A program made the translations under genes and the position numbers. A stretch of 64,000 bases of DNA from Patiria miniata (taxonomy: Eukaryota > Echinodermata > Asteroidea > Valvatida > Asterinidae), in the NCBI RefSeq assembly GCF_015706575.1, contig NW_024037051.1, positions 186,001 through 250,000 on the forward strand. Direction: 5' to 3'. The first letter of the stretch is position 1. Each line of letters begins with the position of its first letter. Below, in pieces: positions 1 to 13,550 of the stretch. Below the pieces are notes generated by a model that was not told the DNA's origin, searched no databases, and was given only the letters and a program-made list of their open reading frames with translations.

Positions 1-515
1 ATGAGTTGCGCATTGACATTTTTTTCATAGGCAGTCGTACGCACAATACGCACCTCATATGCATCTCTATCGTTTTGTGTAGGTTTTATGTACGCAGGCA
101 TACGCATGGTACGGCCCAGTACGCTGGATAGTTTTGGGCATGCACAAAACTACGCTGCGTACGCTGTTACGCAGGTCATAAGTTATAAATACGCAGCGCA
201 TCGGTCCCGCATCGGTCGAGCGCGTTACGAGTACGCTATGTGTTCGTGACGCACCCCGTCAGCATACGAGCCGCCTGTATTGGACGTATACATAGCGTAC
301 TTGTAGCGCAGATGCAACGCACGCTGAACGGCGAGCGGCGGAAATGCGGCGGGAATACGCTCAGAAGTGCGTCAAGCATGCGGTCGGCTTAAGTCGGGTG
401 CGTCTGGAATACGCTCGGCATGCGCACTGCATACTGACCTATTCGCAGCCCGAAAAATAATGTTGTGCACTGCATACGTACGCAACTCATACGCATCTCA
501 TACGCAATGGATGCG
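1..515. repeat. TACGC-rich, inverted-repeat-like block (cut by window edge)
   Basis: The block is dense in TACGC/GCGTA words and far richer in CpG than the sequence after it. The left end begins ATGAGTTGCG, and its reverse complement (CGCAACTCAT as a near match) recurs at about 480-492, which suggests a foldback element. The left boundary may lie outside the window. No coding potential is seen. Confidence 0.4.
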
Positions 516-3500
516 CTGAATTCGTTACTTGTATTCTAGATGTGCGTCGCACATAAGTCAAAGTGATCAAAACATTTCGACGTTAATTGAGTGTACGTCT
601 GCGTATTGAAAATTTTTGATAAGGAACTCATAAGGAATTAGGATACGCAAAGGTGTGACAGGGGCTATACCGGTAGTGTGCCAGTTGAAATTTAACACCT
701 TAATTGGTGATTTTACAAGCAATTTTTTTCCAAGCGCCCTAAAATGTTGATTTTTCGTGTCCCTAATAGCACTGTATGGTCTTCCACATTCTTCAATTTC
801 ACTACATGGCACATGCATGCACATGCTCATGGTGTGTATCCGTGTGCATGGTGATAGCATGTGATATGTACACAAATATTTATACAGTAACTTACCAAGC
901 AGTGCATGTGCACATATGCACTTCTAATGTACTGTACTTTATTTGCAACAATTGACAGAGTTTGATATGACTCACTGTTTTGAAACAATTTTCCCGGGAA
1001 ACTTTCTTGACAGTCATTCACACATTTTGATTTCTATAATATTTTTGTATACCAGTGCACGTACGCTTTTGAATAAATTTCCAGACTGTGTTCTTTTAAG
1101 GAATTGCTCATTAGAGGCCGAGTGTTCAACTTCCTACCTTACCGGTACCTGTACATGAGGTAATGGCACATACCGGTAGGAGTGTGCAATACTAATACTG
1201 GGTACATTTACATGAATGCAGAACATGTACATGTATGTATCAGTGCAAGTGCCACTCCCACTAATTCAGTGGGAAACATGCAAAGCAAGAACCAGTAGGT
1301 TTGATATTTTCAAGTTTCAACATCTTTTCATACACAGGTACCGGAAACTTGAATATTTGTGGCTTTATACCTCCACACATTAGTGTGCATGTAACATGTC
1401 TTTGATTTTTAAGGTCAATTTCGTACCCAGACTTGGCTGGGAATCTAGTCTGGGATGGTCGGGCAGAATGTACTTACCGGCTACTTTAGGGATGGGTGGG
1501 GGACCCGGTCACTTCCTGTGCCTTTGAACCTACTCAGACAAACTTGAACAAAACTTGACAGTTTTAGGATCTGGCTCTTATGGTACAAAGCAGATGCAGT
1601 GGGCAGGGCTAAATCAATCAGATTTAGGCAAAGGCACATCTGGGGGGGGGGGGAGCTTGTACGATGGCAATATTTTGCTGTTCTTTTTTTTTTTTCTCTT
1701 CTCTAATTTTGCCTTCCCCCCCCCCACTTTTTTCCAGGAAATTAGACAGCCACCTCACAACCACTACATGTAGTGGTAGTTACGAACGAATACAAATTTG
1801 GACCACTTTTTCTTTTTAAAAAAGTTGCCCATTTGGGGGTACCCAACCCCTACCCCTACCCCCTCCCAACCCCCATCCCAACCTGGGTACACATTTTAAT
1901 AGATTTTAGGGGAAAATGAGGTACAGAGTCACAATGTTGAACAAGACAGTCATCTGCAAATGGTACTTGGTAGGCAGACCAAGTGCTGGACAATAAGAGC
2001 ATAGCTCAAGGTTAAATGTGCCATTAGCTTTGGGTTTAATTCCTCCCCTTTCTGACTTTATTTGTCAGTCCATATCTCTTGTCCAATGGGTATGAATGAA
2101 TTTTGTTCAGAATGGTATTCAATTAGGCCCCCTATACTGACATAAAGCCCTTTCCCAAGACTGAAATAACCTGGCTCAAGGATGACCCTGGAAGTATAAA
2201 ATCTTAACAAAACAATCTTGCAAATTAAACAGGCTCTGAATTATGATCAATGACCTCCTCTTTCCAAAGTTTATAAAATTGTGCCTCAAGGCACCCCTGG
2301 GTCCTGTGGCGCCAGTCTTGTACCTTTTGGAAGGCTGCCAGTTTCTGTACAGTAACACCAGGGAGATGCTGGACCCAGTCTAGTTTTGGCCAGGGCATCC
2401 ACTCTTAAAATATGGACGTTGCTTGTCAGCTTTGAGGATTTGACTGAGTTGTCCCTGGTGAGGTCTAGTTTAACTTAAGTCTAGCCCGCTTTTTTTTTTT
2501 TCAGACTGGTCTAAGTGCCAGAATCCATCATTTATAGGACTGGGATGTGCCAGGGAAATATGGTTCAGTTGATGTCTTTGGGATGGGGTTTTGCAGTGTG
2601 AATATTTTATCTGCTGGCACCACATGTATATTAACTGCCTGCCACATAATTCAGGCGTGCAATTATTCACACTTCTCGGGAAGCTTTTAGGTGTGCGATG
2701 GTGTGGGGGTGTGATCGCATGCCTCAAATCAGAAGGACTGTGGCTGCCTTCACATTATTATTCCTGTCACAGAAATAATTAGGCCTATGTGCTAGCCGCT
2801 GTCACATAAATAATGGAAATATTCACACCCTGAATCAAAGAAATACACATTCATTTATACCCTTAGGGACTCTTTTCAAAGTCTATGTTTTCATACCTCC
2901 CCCCCCTTCAGTTTAGCAAGATAGTTTTCTACTCCAAAGACGATTTCTTGAAGGAGGTTTCATGTTCAGCAATCGTGGCAATGTTTCATCTCTAGAGTGG
3001 AAGTCTGTTTTCCTACTCTGCCCTGTCTGAAAGAATTAATAAAAGAATTGGTGTGACAGCAAAAAAAAGAGGGGGGACACTCAGTTACCCGGTACCGGTA
3101 TTTGGAGTTCGTAAAATTGTGTATACAAAACATTATACCACTTCAAAGAGCGCCCTCTTTTTGTGTCTAAGATATCTAAAGACCAAAGTTTTATCCCAAA
3201 TGAATGATGTACATTGTTATTTAGTGATCCATGGCTTACCTGTACATGCCACCACTAAAATGAACATTTTACCATTCAAATCGGTTGCATCAAGTGGCTT
3301 GGATTTCCAAGGCTTCATTGAATGGCAGTCCAGTTTAATCTACATCAGATGGAAACCAGCATCCCTGACCCTAAGTGGTCTGGCAGTGGCCCCATTTTGA
3401 AGTATGGCCCTATAATTGACCAATTTTTCATCCCATCAAAAGTAGATTATCCCGCACTCCCATTTCAGAAGCCCACTTAATAAAAACCTGTCCAGTCCCT

Positions 3501-3900
3501 CCCCCCCCCCCCCCAACCATCAAATTTACCCCTGATTGTCTGGAATTCATACCCTCGCCTGATATCCCCTCGGATTCTTTGTTTAAAGGATTCCCGTCGC
3601 CTGCCTGGATTAAGTGATCTCCCCCTAGTGCTAGTCCGGCTCATGTTTAGTTTACAGCTTGCATCAACTATTGCTGACGGGACTATTGAGTTCCTGAGAA
3701 AGGACCATGCATCCCCGAAAGGCTGAATATTCTTTCAGAAAAAAAAGTTATTTGAAGTGGCTAGAGTGTAATGGATCAGTTTTCAAATGTTAGTGGATTT
3801 GGTATTAGTGCAAAAAATGCACAATGAAAACCTGGCCATAAAGAAAAGTACATGTGTACACACATACCGTACTACCAAAAATGAATAACACAACAATAAC
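516..3900. other. Intronic stretch without recognisable gene
   Basis: I see homopolymer runs (for example G at about 1641 and C at about 3500) and scattered TACCGGTA and TACATGTA words, but no exon, RNA gene or bounded transposon. The short ORFs have no family resemblance. It is read as CRIM1 intron by position only. Confidence 0.5.
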
Positions 3901-3918
3901 GAAAGTCAATCTTGTTTA

Positions 3919-4304
3919 AGGCCAAAAAAAAAATAGTCGGTCTCTGGTCAGACCAAAGTTCCGGAATTGATGCGGCGACATGTTTTTTTGGGGGGGGGGG
4001 GGGGGGGCTGGCTTTTTTTTTTTCCAAGCTTGAATTGTACAGACAAGGTGGGTATTATTTTGCTTTTTTGTGTCCTTATTATACATTGGTGTCCTCCATT
4101 TATGCCTTGGTGCCCTTTATCATTTGCCTTGGTGCAATTTCCCCATTCCTTGGTGCTCCTTGGTACAAAAATTTGAGGAGGTGCGGCAATAGAGGGTGCT
4201 GTTGTAGCTTCCGTGTTAATTTGAAGAAAAAAAAAAGGTTGACGCGCATGATTAAAATCGACGCGCGAGCTGACCAGAGACCGAGTATTTTTTTTTTTTG
4301 GCCT
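3919..4304 (+). mobile_element. MITE, family 1, copy 1 (TA-type)
   Basis: This is a 386-bp element bounded by AGGCC plus an A-run and a T-run plus GGCC, with a matching GGTCTCTGGTCAG-type word just inside each end. A second copy in inverted orientation lies at 42087-42475. The interior is noncoding, with a long G-run and a repeated 'CTTGGTGC' theme. A TA flanks the left end and a diverged TA the right, so a Tc1/mariner-like mobiliser is possible. ORFs inside it are chance products of low-complexity sequence. Confidence 0.75.
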
Positions 4305-7300
4305 AACATCGCTTTTTTTTTTACCAATTCCTTTCAGTTGGATTCAATTCACAAATCACAATTCCTGTAATTGAAAATGTTCTTTTAGTGCATGGAGTAT
4401 TCTTGCAAAGCTAAATGTGTGTACAGTATTAACTAGAGTTTATGTAAATTCCCGAAGTATAAATTTGTGCAGTGTTTGCTAAAAAAATTGATCATATTTG
4501 GTGAAGCACTGAAGGTAATTGTGAAATTCAGCATATTTTTTTTTCAAATTTCAATTTGATAATACTTAGGTTTGGAATTGAAGTACCGGAGTACGGTACA
4601 AGTACTGTTAGAAAGTTATTCAGCATGAGAGTCAATTTAAAGTGTTGCATCGTTTCCACAGGACGTTAAATTCAAGTTACATAGCTAACTTTAATAGTCT
4701 ATAAAAAGTGTTCGTTTTGGAAACAGAAACAAATGAGATATGGCAATTAAGTATAATTTGTGTGATTATTTGATTCACACATTTTTTTTAAGCAACTTCA
4801 GTTCAGGCCTGAAACTGTACCGGTAGGCTCCGCACAGGTGTTGCTTTTTATGAAAACCAAGAAAAACAGGCCCCTGGCTGACATTAAGGCAATTGGAAAT
4901 ATAATCTGTGGGTTGCCATGGGCAACAGACCTCCTGGCAGGCCTACCTGGCCAGGTGCTTGGAAAAATGCCATCCAATCAGAACAAAAGATACCGCTGCT
5001 CCCTGTCACCCCCCCCCCCCCCCTCTCTTTTGATTATGGGCCATTGCCTGACTCAACTCTCCCGGTGTGCTATTGGAACTTGACACTAGAAAATCCAATT
5101 TCAAGTCTGTGTCAAGTGCCTTTCTTTTTTCTGGGGCAAGGTACGTGTATCTTGTCATAAAAAAAAAACTTTCTAAACGAGGTATATTGAATGAAAATTT
5201 GTCTGCCTTAATAATTCTAGTGAAATTACACAAGGTCTTGGTACACTTTACTTGTGAATGTATCCGCTGATTTGTTTTCTTTGGCTTTTGAAAGTTGTTA
5301 CACTTTTGTAATGTATTGGTGGCCGTCATTTGAGCATCATATCAATTTTGGTTGCAGGTGCAAATTCTGCTAAATCGCTTATTTGTTGAACCAAATTTGT
5401 ATTTAACCCGAAAAACTTACATTTGAACCCATGCACTGAACGTGTATATTGTACAAGGACATCGTACCCATACAAGTACTTTTGCAGGTGATGTGAGGAA
5501 ACCTGCGTGGTGATTTCAACTCTAGACTTAATTGAATTTTCAAATCAGTTCAAAGTGATTCCTTTGGAACCATTTTCACCCTGACATTTGATATATCCGG
5601 GACTCCAGACGGACTGACAGCAAATTGCATTCAATCTGTGTAATAAATACAAATGCAGGAATTCTGTTAAGTCTCCACCAAACTTGCCAGGGAAAAATTC
5701 TCAATGTCACTGAACCGATGTCATTGATCGATATTGTTAACAGCTCTCTGAAGTCTATGGAATCAAAACGGCCAAGTCCTTCTGTAAGAGGAGAAAAGGA
5801 AAAGTCTGGGGGAAAAAAAATCAATCCAATCTTTAAAGAGATTGATCGGGCACTGAGCCGTCTCAACAGCCATTGTGACCAGCTAATGACTATTGACAGA
5901 ATGAGATTAAGCCTTGTCAGACTATCCTCTGGCCTACCTGTGTTGAAATCAATACGGGTCCAACGTATTTAAAGTGGAATGGCTCTCATTGAATAACAGT
6001 TAGGCAAGACATTGGGTTGGTCACAGGTCGGCTGAAGATTTTGAATTTTCTACCCATGTAGAGCTGAGCTCAACACTGGTATAAACCAGGGTTGGTTTGT
6101 ACCTTAGTGTGAAAGGGGTTCCTGTAAACTCTCACAGATAGGAGCCCTTGACCTTAGACAAGTTCTGCCCAGCGGCCTTCGAGCACAGGGATTTGCTGAG
6201 CATGACTTCAAAATCGTCCTGCTAAACTTTGTATCGAAGAGAGAAACACTCTAAATTATTTTCTCTACTTGTAAGTTGTATCAAAACTGATGAATGAATG
6301 TTCGATCAGGGGTCCAACACAGAGATTTTGGATATAGTGTGAAAGGCGCCCTCCTAGTGTTCCCTTCTTTCCAAAATCCAATAGAGGCCAATGAATCTAC
6401 TCTGCCATGGATCACAAACAACCAACCAGTACTCACAGTCTCCATAATATTGATTCCCTGCCTGGCATTATCCCTTGCAACAAAAGAAAACAATTATTGA
6501 CCAAAGAGTGATTTGGAGGGTGAATTTAAACCCCTTGGTATGTTAAGCCTTTCTACTAAGTTCCCTCATTAGGGGACACAATGGTTGAGGATTTTTTTTT
6601 GGGGGGGGGGCTGTTGCAGTACACTGTACCTGTTAGACGCAATTTGTACTGATATTTTCATAACAAGTGTCTTCATATTTCTCAAGACCTTAAAGATTCA
6701 GTATAAAGAGCAACTTAGACAGTATTGTGTAACTGAAAATATTATGTTACACTTGTAGGCTGATCAATCAATGTTTCCCCTCCCTAAACAGATTAAAAAA
6801 ATTCAAGCAAGGCCCTTATAGCATTGACGCGAATTACAAATTAACAAATTAACTTCTGAAGCAAAAATCTGTTTAGACAGTAAGCAATACTCCTTCGGCT
6901 TCAAATAGGCTTCAGAGCTACACAAATTAGGCTCTGTGTTTTAAACTATGAACTGTACAATGCATATTGTACAGTCAGAAACCCAACTTGAACTTCAGAT
7001 GTGCACCCGTCTGCATCATAAAATATGCCATGTGCTAACCCGTTTAGACAGCTGTAATAAATCAAGACAGCTGGGCAACAATGCCTGCTGAATTCTGATA
7101 TCATTGCAATATGGCCGCTTTGTAAAAAAAAAAGACGCCTCAGTGACAGACATGACAGTTCCACCTGCAAATGTCAGACCCAAAATGTCAGGCGGGTGGC
7201 AGCAACCATAACACTGAAAACTGGCACCCCATTCAGTCAGGCCGCAGTTTGTGGTTACACAAAGAAATGCCTTTTATAGCCAGGCAACTGGCAGTGTTGA

Positions 7301-7674
7301 CAGCTTTCTTTTGCTTTACCTGTGTGGTGTTGGTGTGGGGCTGGGAAGCATCCTGGAAAACCCTGACATTGAAGGGCGGTGCAGACTGCAACGCTGTTTT
7401 ATTTAAGCAGAATGTTTGGTCATGACAAGTAAAAGTAGCTGTTGATCTGCTGAGAGTAGGTATTTCTTAGAAATACAGTTGTTTAGAAAGAAATGCTCAC
7501 ATAAAAAAGTAAAGTGCAGACAAAAAGACTTTGACAAATATTACATAGGCCCTATAACTTGAAAGTGATAATGATTGAAGGTGAGTAAATTGCATGAAGA
7601 CTGCATCATTCTTACACCTCTGTGAATTAATTGTGTACTCCATGTGGTATGAAATGTGTTTATTAGCAGATAGT
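4305..7674. other. Intronic stretch; one unexplained ORF
   Basis: There is no recognisable gene or bounded mobile element. The one segment I would recheck is 5625-5972 (+), a 115-codon open frame described in the findings. Otherwise it is AT-rich sequence with homopolymer runs. Confidence 0.45.
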
Positions 7675-7691
7675 TATTGACAAACTTGTGG

Positions 7692-7962
7692 GGAGTGTGG
7701 CCTAGTGGTTTGGGTTCGTGACTCATGATCAGAGGGTCAGGGGTTCGAATCCAGCTGCTGGCCACATGTTGTGTCCTTGGGCAAGCCACTTTATCCCCAC
7801 TTGCCTCTCTCCACCCAGGAGTATAAATGAGGAGTAACCTGCGATGGACTAGCATCCGATCCAGGTGGAGTAGAAATATTCTCAGTCATTTCATGCTACT
7901 GAAACTGGAGAAAAAAGCCGGCCTGATGGGCCACATTGTGACGGACTTTACTTTTTACTTTA
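7692..7962 (+). mobile_element. tRNA-headed SINE with target-site duplication
   Basis: The 5' part has an A-box-like GTGGCCTAGTGGTTTGGG and a B-box GGGTTCGAATCC (about 7739-7751). The body contains CTTGGGCAAGCCACTTTATC and CTCTCCACCCAGGAGTA, both shared in diverged form with the SINE at 49965-50310. A 17-bp duplication flanks it with one mismatch: TATTGACAAACTTGTGG at 7675-7691 and TATTGACAAGCTTGTGG at 7963-7979. That fixes both ends at 271 bp and indicates LINE-driven insertion that is not very old. Confidence 0.88.
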
Positions 7963-7979
7963 TATTGACAAGCTTGTGG

Positions 7980-9590
7980 CTTTTACCATACCAAATCATT
8001 ATGGCTTCTCCCCCTAAACTTATTGAGAAAAGCCTGAAATTGTGTTGGCTGTAGTTAATGCTCAACGACGTGTGCAGAACCACATACTTACCGTAGGCCT
8101 ATTCTATCGGTCCAAAATGCTGAGTTCCCATTGGATCTTATCAGGACTGGGCCTACACAAACTCACAAAAGCTATTTCAACCAACAAAAGCGCATTTTCT
8201 GCAAATGTACCTTTTTGCTGATTTCATCCAACCATCAAATCGCATACCGCTTTATATACGTTAATATCCCAATGCCAGAACCTTTTGGCCTTCAGTTGAT
8301 GCATTGGCAAGTGTTCTTCATTATCATTTTTTGTCATTCTGAATCACGCGATTCGGGCACAGAATCCCCTTGCTCGCAGTGAGGGGGCCAGATATAGTCT
8401 AGCCACAGCACCGGAGCCCGGCCCCCCTGCCAAGAATCAAAAGCCCTTCAGTTTACACACGTAGTCGTCTTTTCCCCCTAATGAGCAGATGCAAACGGAT
8501 TGAAACCGGTACCGATCTCTCCGATCGGACCTTTTCCCAGCATCCAGATCCATGACTAAGAAAACCCGGCAAAAGGACCCCCTACCATTTTTATATCAAC
8601 AGTACCAAAAATGATAGGTCTTATTATGATATAAAAAGAATGACTGACATTTTTGGAGGGTTTTTGGAAAGCTTGATCTTGTCACGCCAAGGAAACATCT
8701 GGGGCCAATTTCGCAATTTTGTTTCAAAGCAGGAAAGCTTGTGAAGAGGAGATGATATTTTCTTAGCAAAAAAGTCTGTTAGATTGTTGCCAGCCAAAAC
8801 ATCATTTGTGAGTGGTGGCAAGTTCTCAGCTGATTTTTGCTCAACACCCAAATTTGCTTAGCAAATTTTCTGATAAGCAGTGCAAAATGACTGAATAGAT
8901 TTATAACAATCGCAGCGAGATGATAATCTGAAATTCTGATTACTCATCTTGCTTTCTTGCTCTATGCTTTCACACACCCAGTGCTCTGAAAAGTGTGACA
9001 TTAAATCCCCCGTCACACCCCCCCCAAAAAAAAAATTGGAAACATCACAATGTGCTGTCCTTGAGACTCCAGTCTTATCATAGTCATTATTATGTCATTG
9101 CCCTGGATAAGCAGATGACAAAAAATCAGGGTTCCATCTGCACAAAGCAAGACATTCTTTAGATTCCTGAAAATAAAAAATAGTGAATACCTCCTTAAGA
9201 AAAATCACTGAGACCATTTGGACAGGAATGTCTTAATCTTTGCCTAGCAATTAAAAATATTTCCAACATTTTGTGGGAGAGATGACCTTGATTAAAGAAG
9301 TCAGTTGAACACAACCCTGATGGATAAGAGAACAATTCGCAAACATCTGCTATGAACTGTCAAGGACCACCAGACAAGCCACTTGATAATACAGTGAAAA
9401 ACTTATTGACAAAATTGAAATTGGCAGCTTTCTTATGGATGGATGTGCATTCAGTTTTGGACACTTACATTTTGTACATTGATGTGCTGCTGTGACTAGC
9501 CATAACCATACATACTCATTTAAGACTGAACTGTCATTCGAGAAAAATCACAAATTTCCCCAAAGGATTTTCTTCATATCCCTAACCGTG
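7980..9590. other. Intronic stretch, no feature seen
   Basis: This is AT-rich unique-looking sequence with short homopolymers (C-run then A-run at about 9018). No exon, RNA gene or bounded repeat was recognised. Confidence 0.5.
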
Positions 9591-9945
9591 CTTAGTCCAA
9601 CAGGATCCAACTATTTTCCACTCCCGTTGCGTTGAATTGAGCAGTAAACCCCTGGTATACGGTACATCCCTGTTGACATCTGTTGGATTCAGCAGGCAAC
9701 CGAAAACATTCACAGTCGGATTCTGTTGGGTACTGGTATAACTGGTATAAGTTGGACTCCGTTGGATCCAGCAGGAAACTGAAAAATAAGGCACAGTCAG
9801 ATTCTGTTGGATTGAGCATAGCAGTCGTTACGTCCCCAACAACTTGGCAAGTTGGATTGTGTGGGACTGTGTTGGCATGATTGAACAGGAAACTCGTGAG
9901 TAACCGTCGGACGCTGTTGGATTTAGCAGGGTAGTCCTGGGGAAC
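9590..9945. repeat. Degenerate GTTGGATT-type repeat block
   Basis: Variants of TCTGTTGGATTCAGCAGG and its reverse complement recur at irregular spacing of roughly 50-70 bp (for example about 9668, 9718, 9758, 9803 and 9913). Both orientations occur. It looks like a decayed minisatellite or foldback element. The overlapping open frames on both strands follow from the repeat and are not genes. Confidence 0.55.
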
Positions 9946-12590
9946 TACTTATAGTTAAGTCTGTAGTTTGACTAGTGTTTACAGTATGATCTGCAAAGTG
10001 CAAACTGGAATATTTAGATGCCTTTGTTATGCTGCTATGTTCCTGGAAACAAAACAAAAACTCAAGGGCTCTCGCCCAACATTAACTGTGTCATGAATGT
10101 TGTCACATTTTGTTATCATTGTCATGGTACAACATGCTACATCAGCACATTCCTTCAGCTTATTATAAAAAAAGTGTGAAAGAATTCATACATATGTACT
10201 GTATGTGCCTCGTAGTATCATGGAAGAGGAATTTCCTCCATACATGTACTATCAAATGAACTGTTGCTTTGAGGTGCTTAGGAAAAGAGACATTACTTGC
10301 GTTTCACTGTGCCAGTGTTGAAATAACTGGAATTATTGCCATTGCCAGTTGCCACAACATTATTAACCTCGGAGTGCCTGACATTGCAAAGTTATTTAAC
10401 ATTGCAACGATTATCAGACAGAAGGATGAGATAATACTGTATCTGTGTAGCACGTGTATCTTTTGCCTCCAGTGGTCACAACTTCACTACATGTACCTGT
10501 TTTCCTAACCTTAATGTCACTATGAAAACAAGTACCGGTAGGAGTACTGGAGTAGACAGGTCACACCTGGCCTGTTTCTTGGGCTTCCCAAATATTTCCT
10601 CAGTACCCCCCCCCCCCCCCTACTTCAGACAGGAGTTCATGCAATTTAATAAGCAATTGACCGAGGCTCGGGTAATTATCAGCACCCAGACTCCAAGCGG
10701 TCTTAAACAGAGTGATTAAAACCTCCAAAGCACACATTTATTCCCTTACGTGTAATAAGGCATCATTGAGCTCTCTATGGTCAAATCCCAACAAGAAATT
10801 GACAATTGAAGTCAAACTTTCAGACGAAATTTTAATTTTGGGTGTCAAAATCTCATGTTGAGTGTTGAGCACTGTTATAAATACCATTATAAATTGAAAA
10901 ACACCGTACAAAGTCTTGTAAAGATTGGAGTTTCCTCTTTTGTTTGCTACTGGTACTTCTAAGTTGCATGGCTGCTAAAAACCATGATTTAGGGATACAT
11001 TTGGAAACAATTTGAAATTTACAAATTTCTTATTTTTTTTTGCGGAAATGTGTGAAAAGTTTGAGAAAATTTCTACAAAATAATTAAAAGAGTTGGTAAA
11101 ATGTGGATCAGCAAAGCCAGGTTTTGCAAAAGAGCAAACTTTGGGTGTGGCAAGATGTGTTATTTTTCCTTTAGCCACTTTCCTCTGAATATCCCTTTCT
11201 CCCTTTTTACCTTCCCCATCCCCAATAAAAAAATAAAATTTGCAGGCTGTGCATTGCCTCATGCAGTGTGAGTTAATTAAACTACCGGTACCTAAGAGCA
11301 CTCCACAGTGTTATCCTAAAGATGAAGGCAAATAATGCTTGGAATTTCAGAAATGTGTGAAATTGGAAATAGCAGCATGTGTGAGGAGCCAGGCAGTGTG
11401 GGGATAATCATCAGGGGATAATGATCAAGGGAAATATTTCACCTGGGAAAATGTGACTTTTTTCCCCCGCCCTGTTCATGTGAAGGAATGTTATCGCCAG
11501 ATGTGTTTGGGTCTCTAGTCTGTTGGGGTTTCTGGTGAAGTTCTGGTTTTTGGGGGTTACATCTGGAGAAAGGTTCCTTGGTATGTGCTGGAGTTTCCAA
11601 TTTGTTTCAGAAATGCTGAAATTGGAAATACTTAAGGAGGGAGTGAAGAATGTTTGTCAGAGGTCATTCAGTTTGCAAATAAAGTCAATTAACCCGCCCA
11701 CACCCCCACCCCACTCCCCCGCCTCCCCCCCCCAAAAAAACCCAACAAGTGTGAGTGCACAGTATTAAGGCTCTCCACCAGGGCGGTCTTGCATGAAAGC
11801 CTTGCATGAAATGATTGTGTGTACTAGACATCCCACGCAAAAATCATGCTGCGGATGTCTTACCGGTATTTAACAATGAATATCTTTTGTGTTGAGCTAG
11901 AAAAATAGCAATTTAGAAAAGGTAAAGATCTATTTTTCAGGATGAAACACAAAAATAGCACAGAGAATGCAACTTTAATGAAAAAAAAAATTCCTAGCAA
12001 CCATTTGTTGATGGTAAGAATGTCTCTTCTTTTGTTGAGACCATACCAAATCACTGAAGTTAATTCACTTGTGTTTATCAAACACAATCATAATCTGCTT
12101 ACATGTATGCCCGGTTTGTCAACAAACAAGTGACTGGTCATTTTTTTGTGGGTGATGGTCAACAAAAGAACAATGGTGTGGTTAGGAGGTAAAGGTGGAC
12201 AATTTGTCTGGTCAAGTATTCCGGACTAGGACAGTGTCCGGTCAGATGACATCAAGAACGACCACTTGACCGCCTGTATAACTTTGAAAAAGGAGTTGTT
12301 TGGTTAACTTTTTGATATACATGTGACATGTAAATTTATGCCTAGAGTTTAACTCCATTTTCATATCATGAACAGTATGCGCACACATTTCCATGTACTC
12401 TTGTTTTACTATACTCTCGAGGACAATGCTTTGTGTTTCCCTTTGTCCCTGTAACACTCTCCCATAGACTAAGCACACAAAACTTACTACAGAGGACCGT
12501 TTCCAACTTGAGACGCAACTCCCGAGGACTGAAAGGATCTGTTGTTCTCCCTTTGTGTGTCGGTCCTCAGGGGTTATGTAGAACACGTAC
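9946..12590. other. Intronic stretch with one dispersed repeat fragment
   Basis: No exon was recognised. About 10897-10975 matches 49520-49590, sharing GTACAAAGTCTTGTAAAGAT and AAGTTGCATG, so it is a copy of a dispersed repeat. C-rich runs occur at about 10606 and 11700. A 140-codon minus-strand frame at 12242-12664 has no family resemblance and runs into a MITE. Confidence 0.45.
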
Positions 12591-12591
12591 A

Positions 12592-12950
12592 TTAGTAGTT
12601 CGTTTATAATTCGGCTAAGTCGTGAATGGGTGCGTGCAAGCGTTGACACGACGCACATGCGCACGCAGTGCTATTATTCGTCAATTCATTGTGTGACATC
12701 GCGTAGCTGCAATCGGCTGGATGAGAATGTGTCCCAGACGCTGATTTCGGGCGGAATTCAAAACCTGACTCGGCGACTTTTGAATTGAAAACGAGATCTT
12801 TAGAATATTGTTTTCTCCGGATACACAGCATTCACTGAGCTATGCTTCATCAGGTTTAATTGCTAAGCACCCTTCTTTAGAATTTGAGCACTTTTGTTGC
12901 TTCAAAAAAAAAAATGCACAAATGACAAATGATGTACTGGCTTTAAAAAC
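12592..12950 (+). mobile_element. MITE, family 2, partial copy
   Basis: This is the right-hand ~360 bp of a ~520-bp inverted-repeat element. It aligns with 17625-17935 and 39965-40290. Shared words include TAGTAGTTCGTTT, GATTTCGGGC, ATTGAAA-CGAGATC and TTTGTTGCTTCAAA. The left third is missing or replaced by unrelated sequence. It is noncoding. Confidence 0.7.
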
Positions 12951-13334
12951 GCAATTGTAATTTATTGGTGTTTCACTTTGATGTATGTCAACAGTCTTTA
13001 GGTTTGTAATACACTGAATATTAAAACAGTGTGTCTGTCTGTGTTGACTGAAATCTCAATTTCAATAGTGGTCAGAGACATATGGACTGAATTTTGCAAA
13101 TGTTACCCCCTACCCATTTCCTCCTGCAAAATGGTCCTCTGTGGCACAGGATTTGTAATTTGCTGCGTATGTGACTACCGGTATGTTCCAAACAGTGGGC
13201 ATCAGAAAGCAAAGTTGACCTGTGTGGCTTTTGGATTTTTTTATTTTTTATATATTTTGGCCGAATGATTTTTTAAAAAGTAGGGCCTAGGCCTACAAAA
13301 TTCTTTGTGTTACATAAGAGAGGGTTTCTTTTCA

Positions 13335-13550
13335 TTGAGTTTCGAGTTGACTTTTCGAGTTTCGAGTGAATTTATCGAGTTTCGAGTTGACTTTTCGAGT
13401 TCCGAGTTGACTTATCGAGTTTCAAGTTGACTTTTTGAGTATCGAGTTGATTTTTCGAGTTTCGAGTTGGCTTTTTGAGTTTCGAGTTGACTTTTCGAGT
13501 TTCGAGTTAAAACTTTTGAGTTTCCAGTTAAATTTTCGAGTTTTGAAGGT
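13335..13550. repeat. 20-bp minisatellite
   Basis: About ten imperfect tandem copies of GACTTTTCGAGTTTCGAGTT. Variants are mostly single substitutions and the last units are more diverged. The open reading frame through it on the minus strand simply reflects the period. Confidence 0.85.

Noticed and set aside
3912-4370. 152-codon frame
   Set aside because: It lies inside a MITE and is full of homopolymer-coded Phe/Gly/Lys runs.
7171-7425. 84-codon frame with a hydrophobic stretch
   Set aside because: One hydrophobic run in AT-rich intron is weak evidence; no family or splice support was found.
12242-12664. 140-codon minus-strand frame
   Set aside because: Its first part lies in a MITE copy and the rest has no family resemblance.
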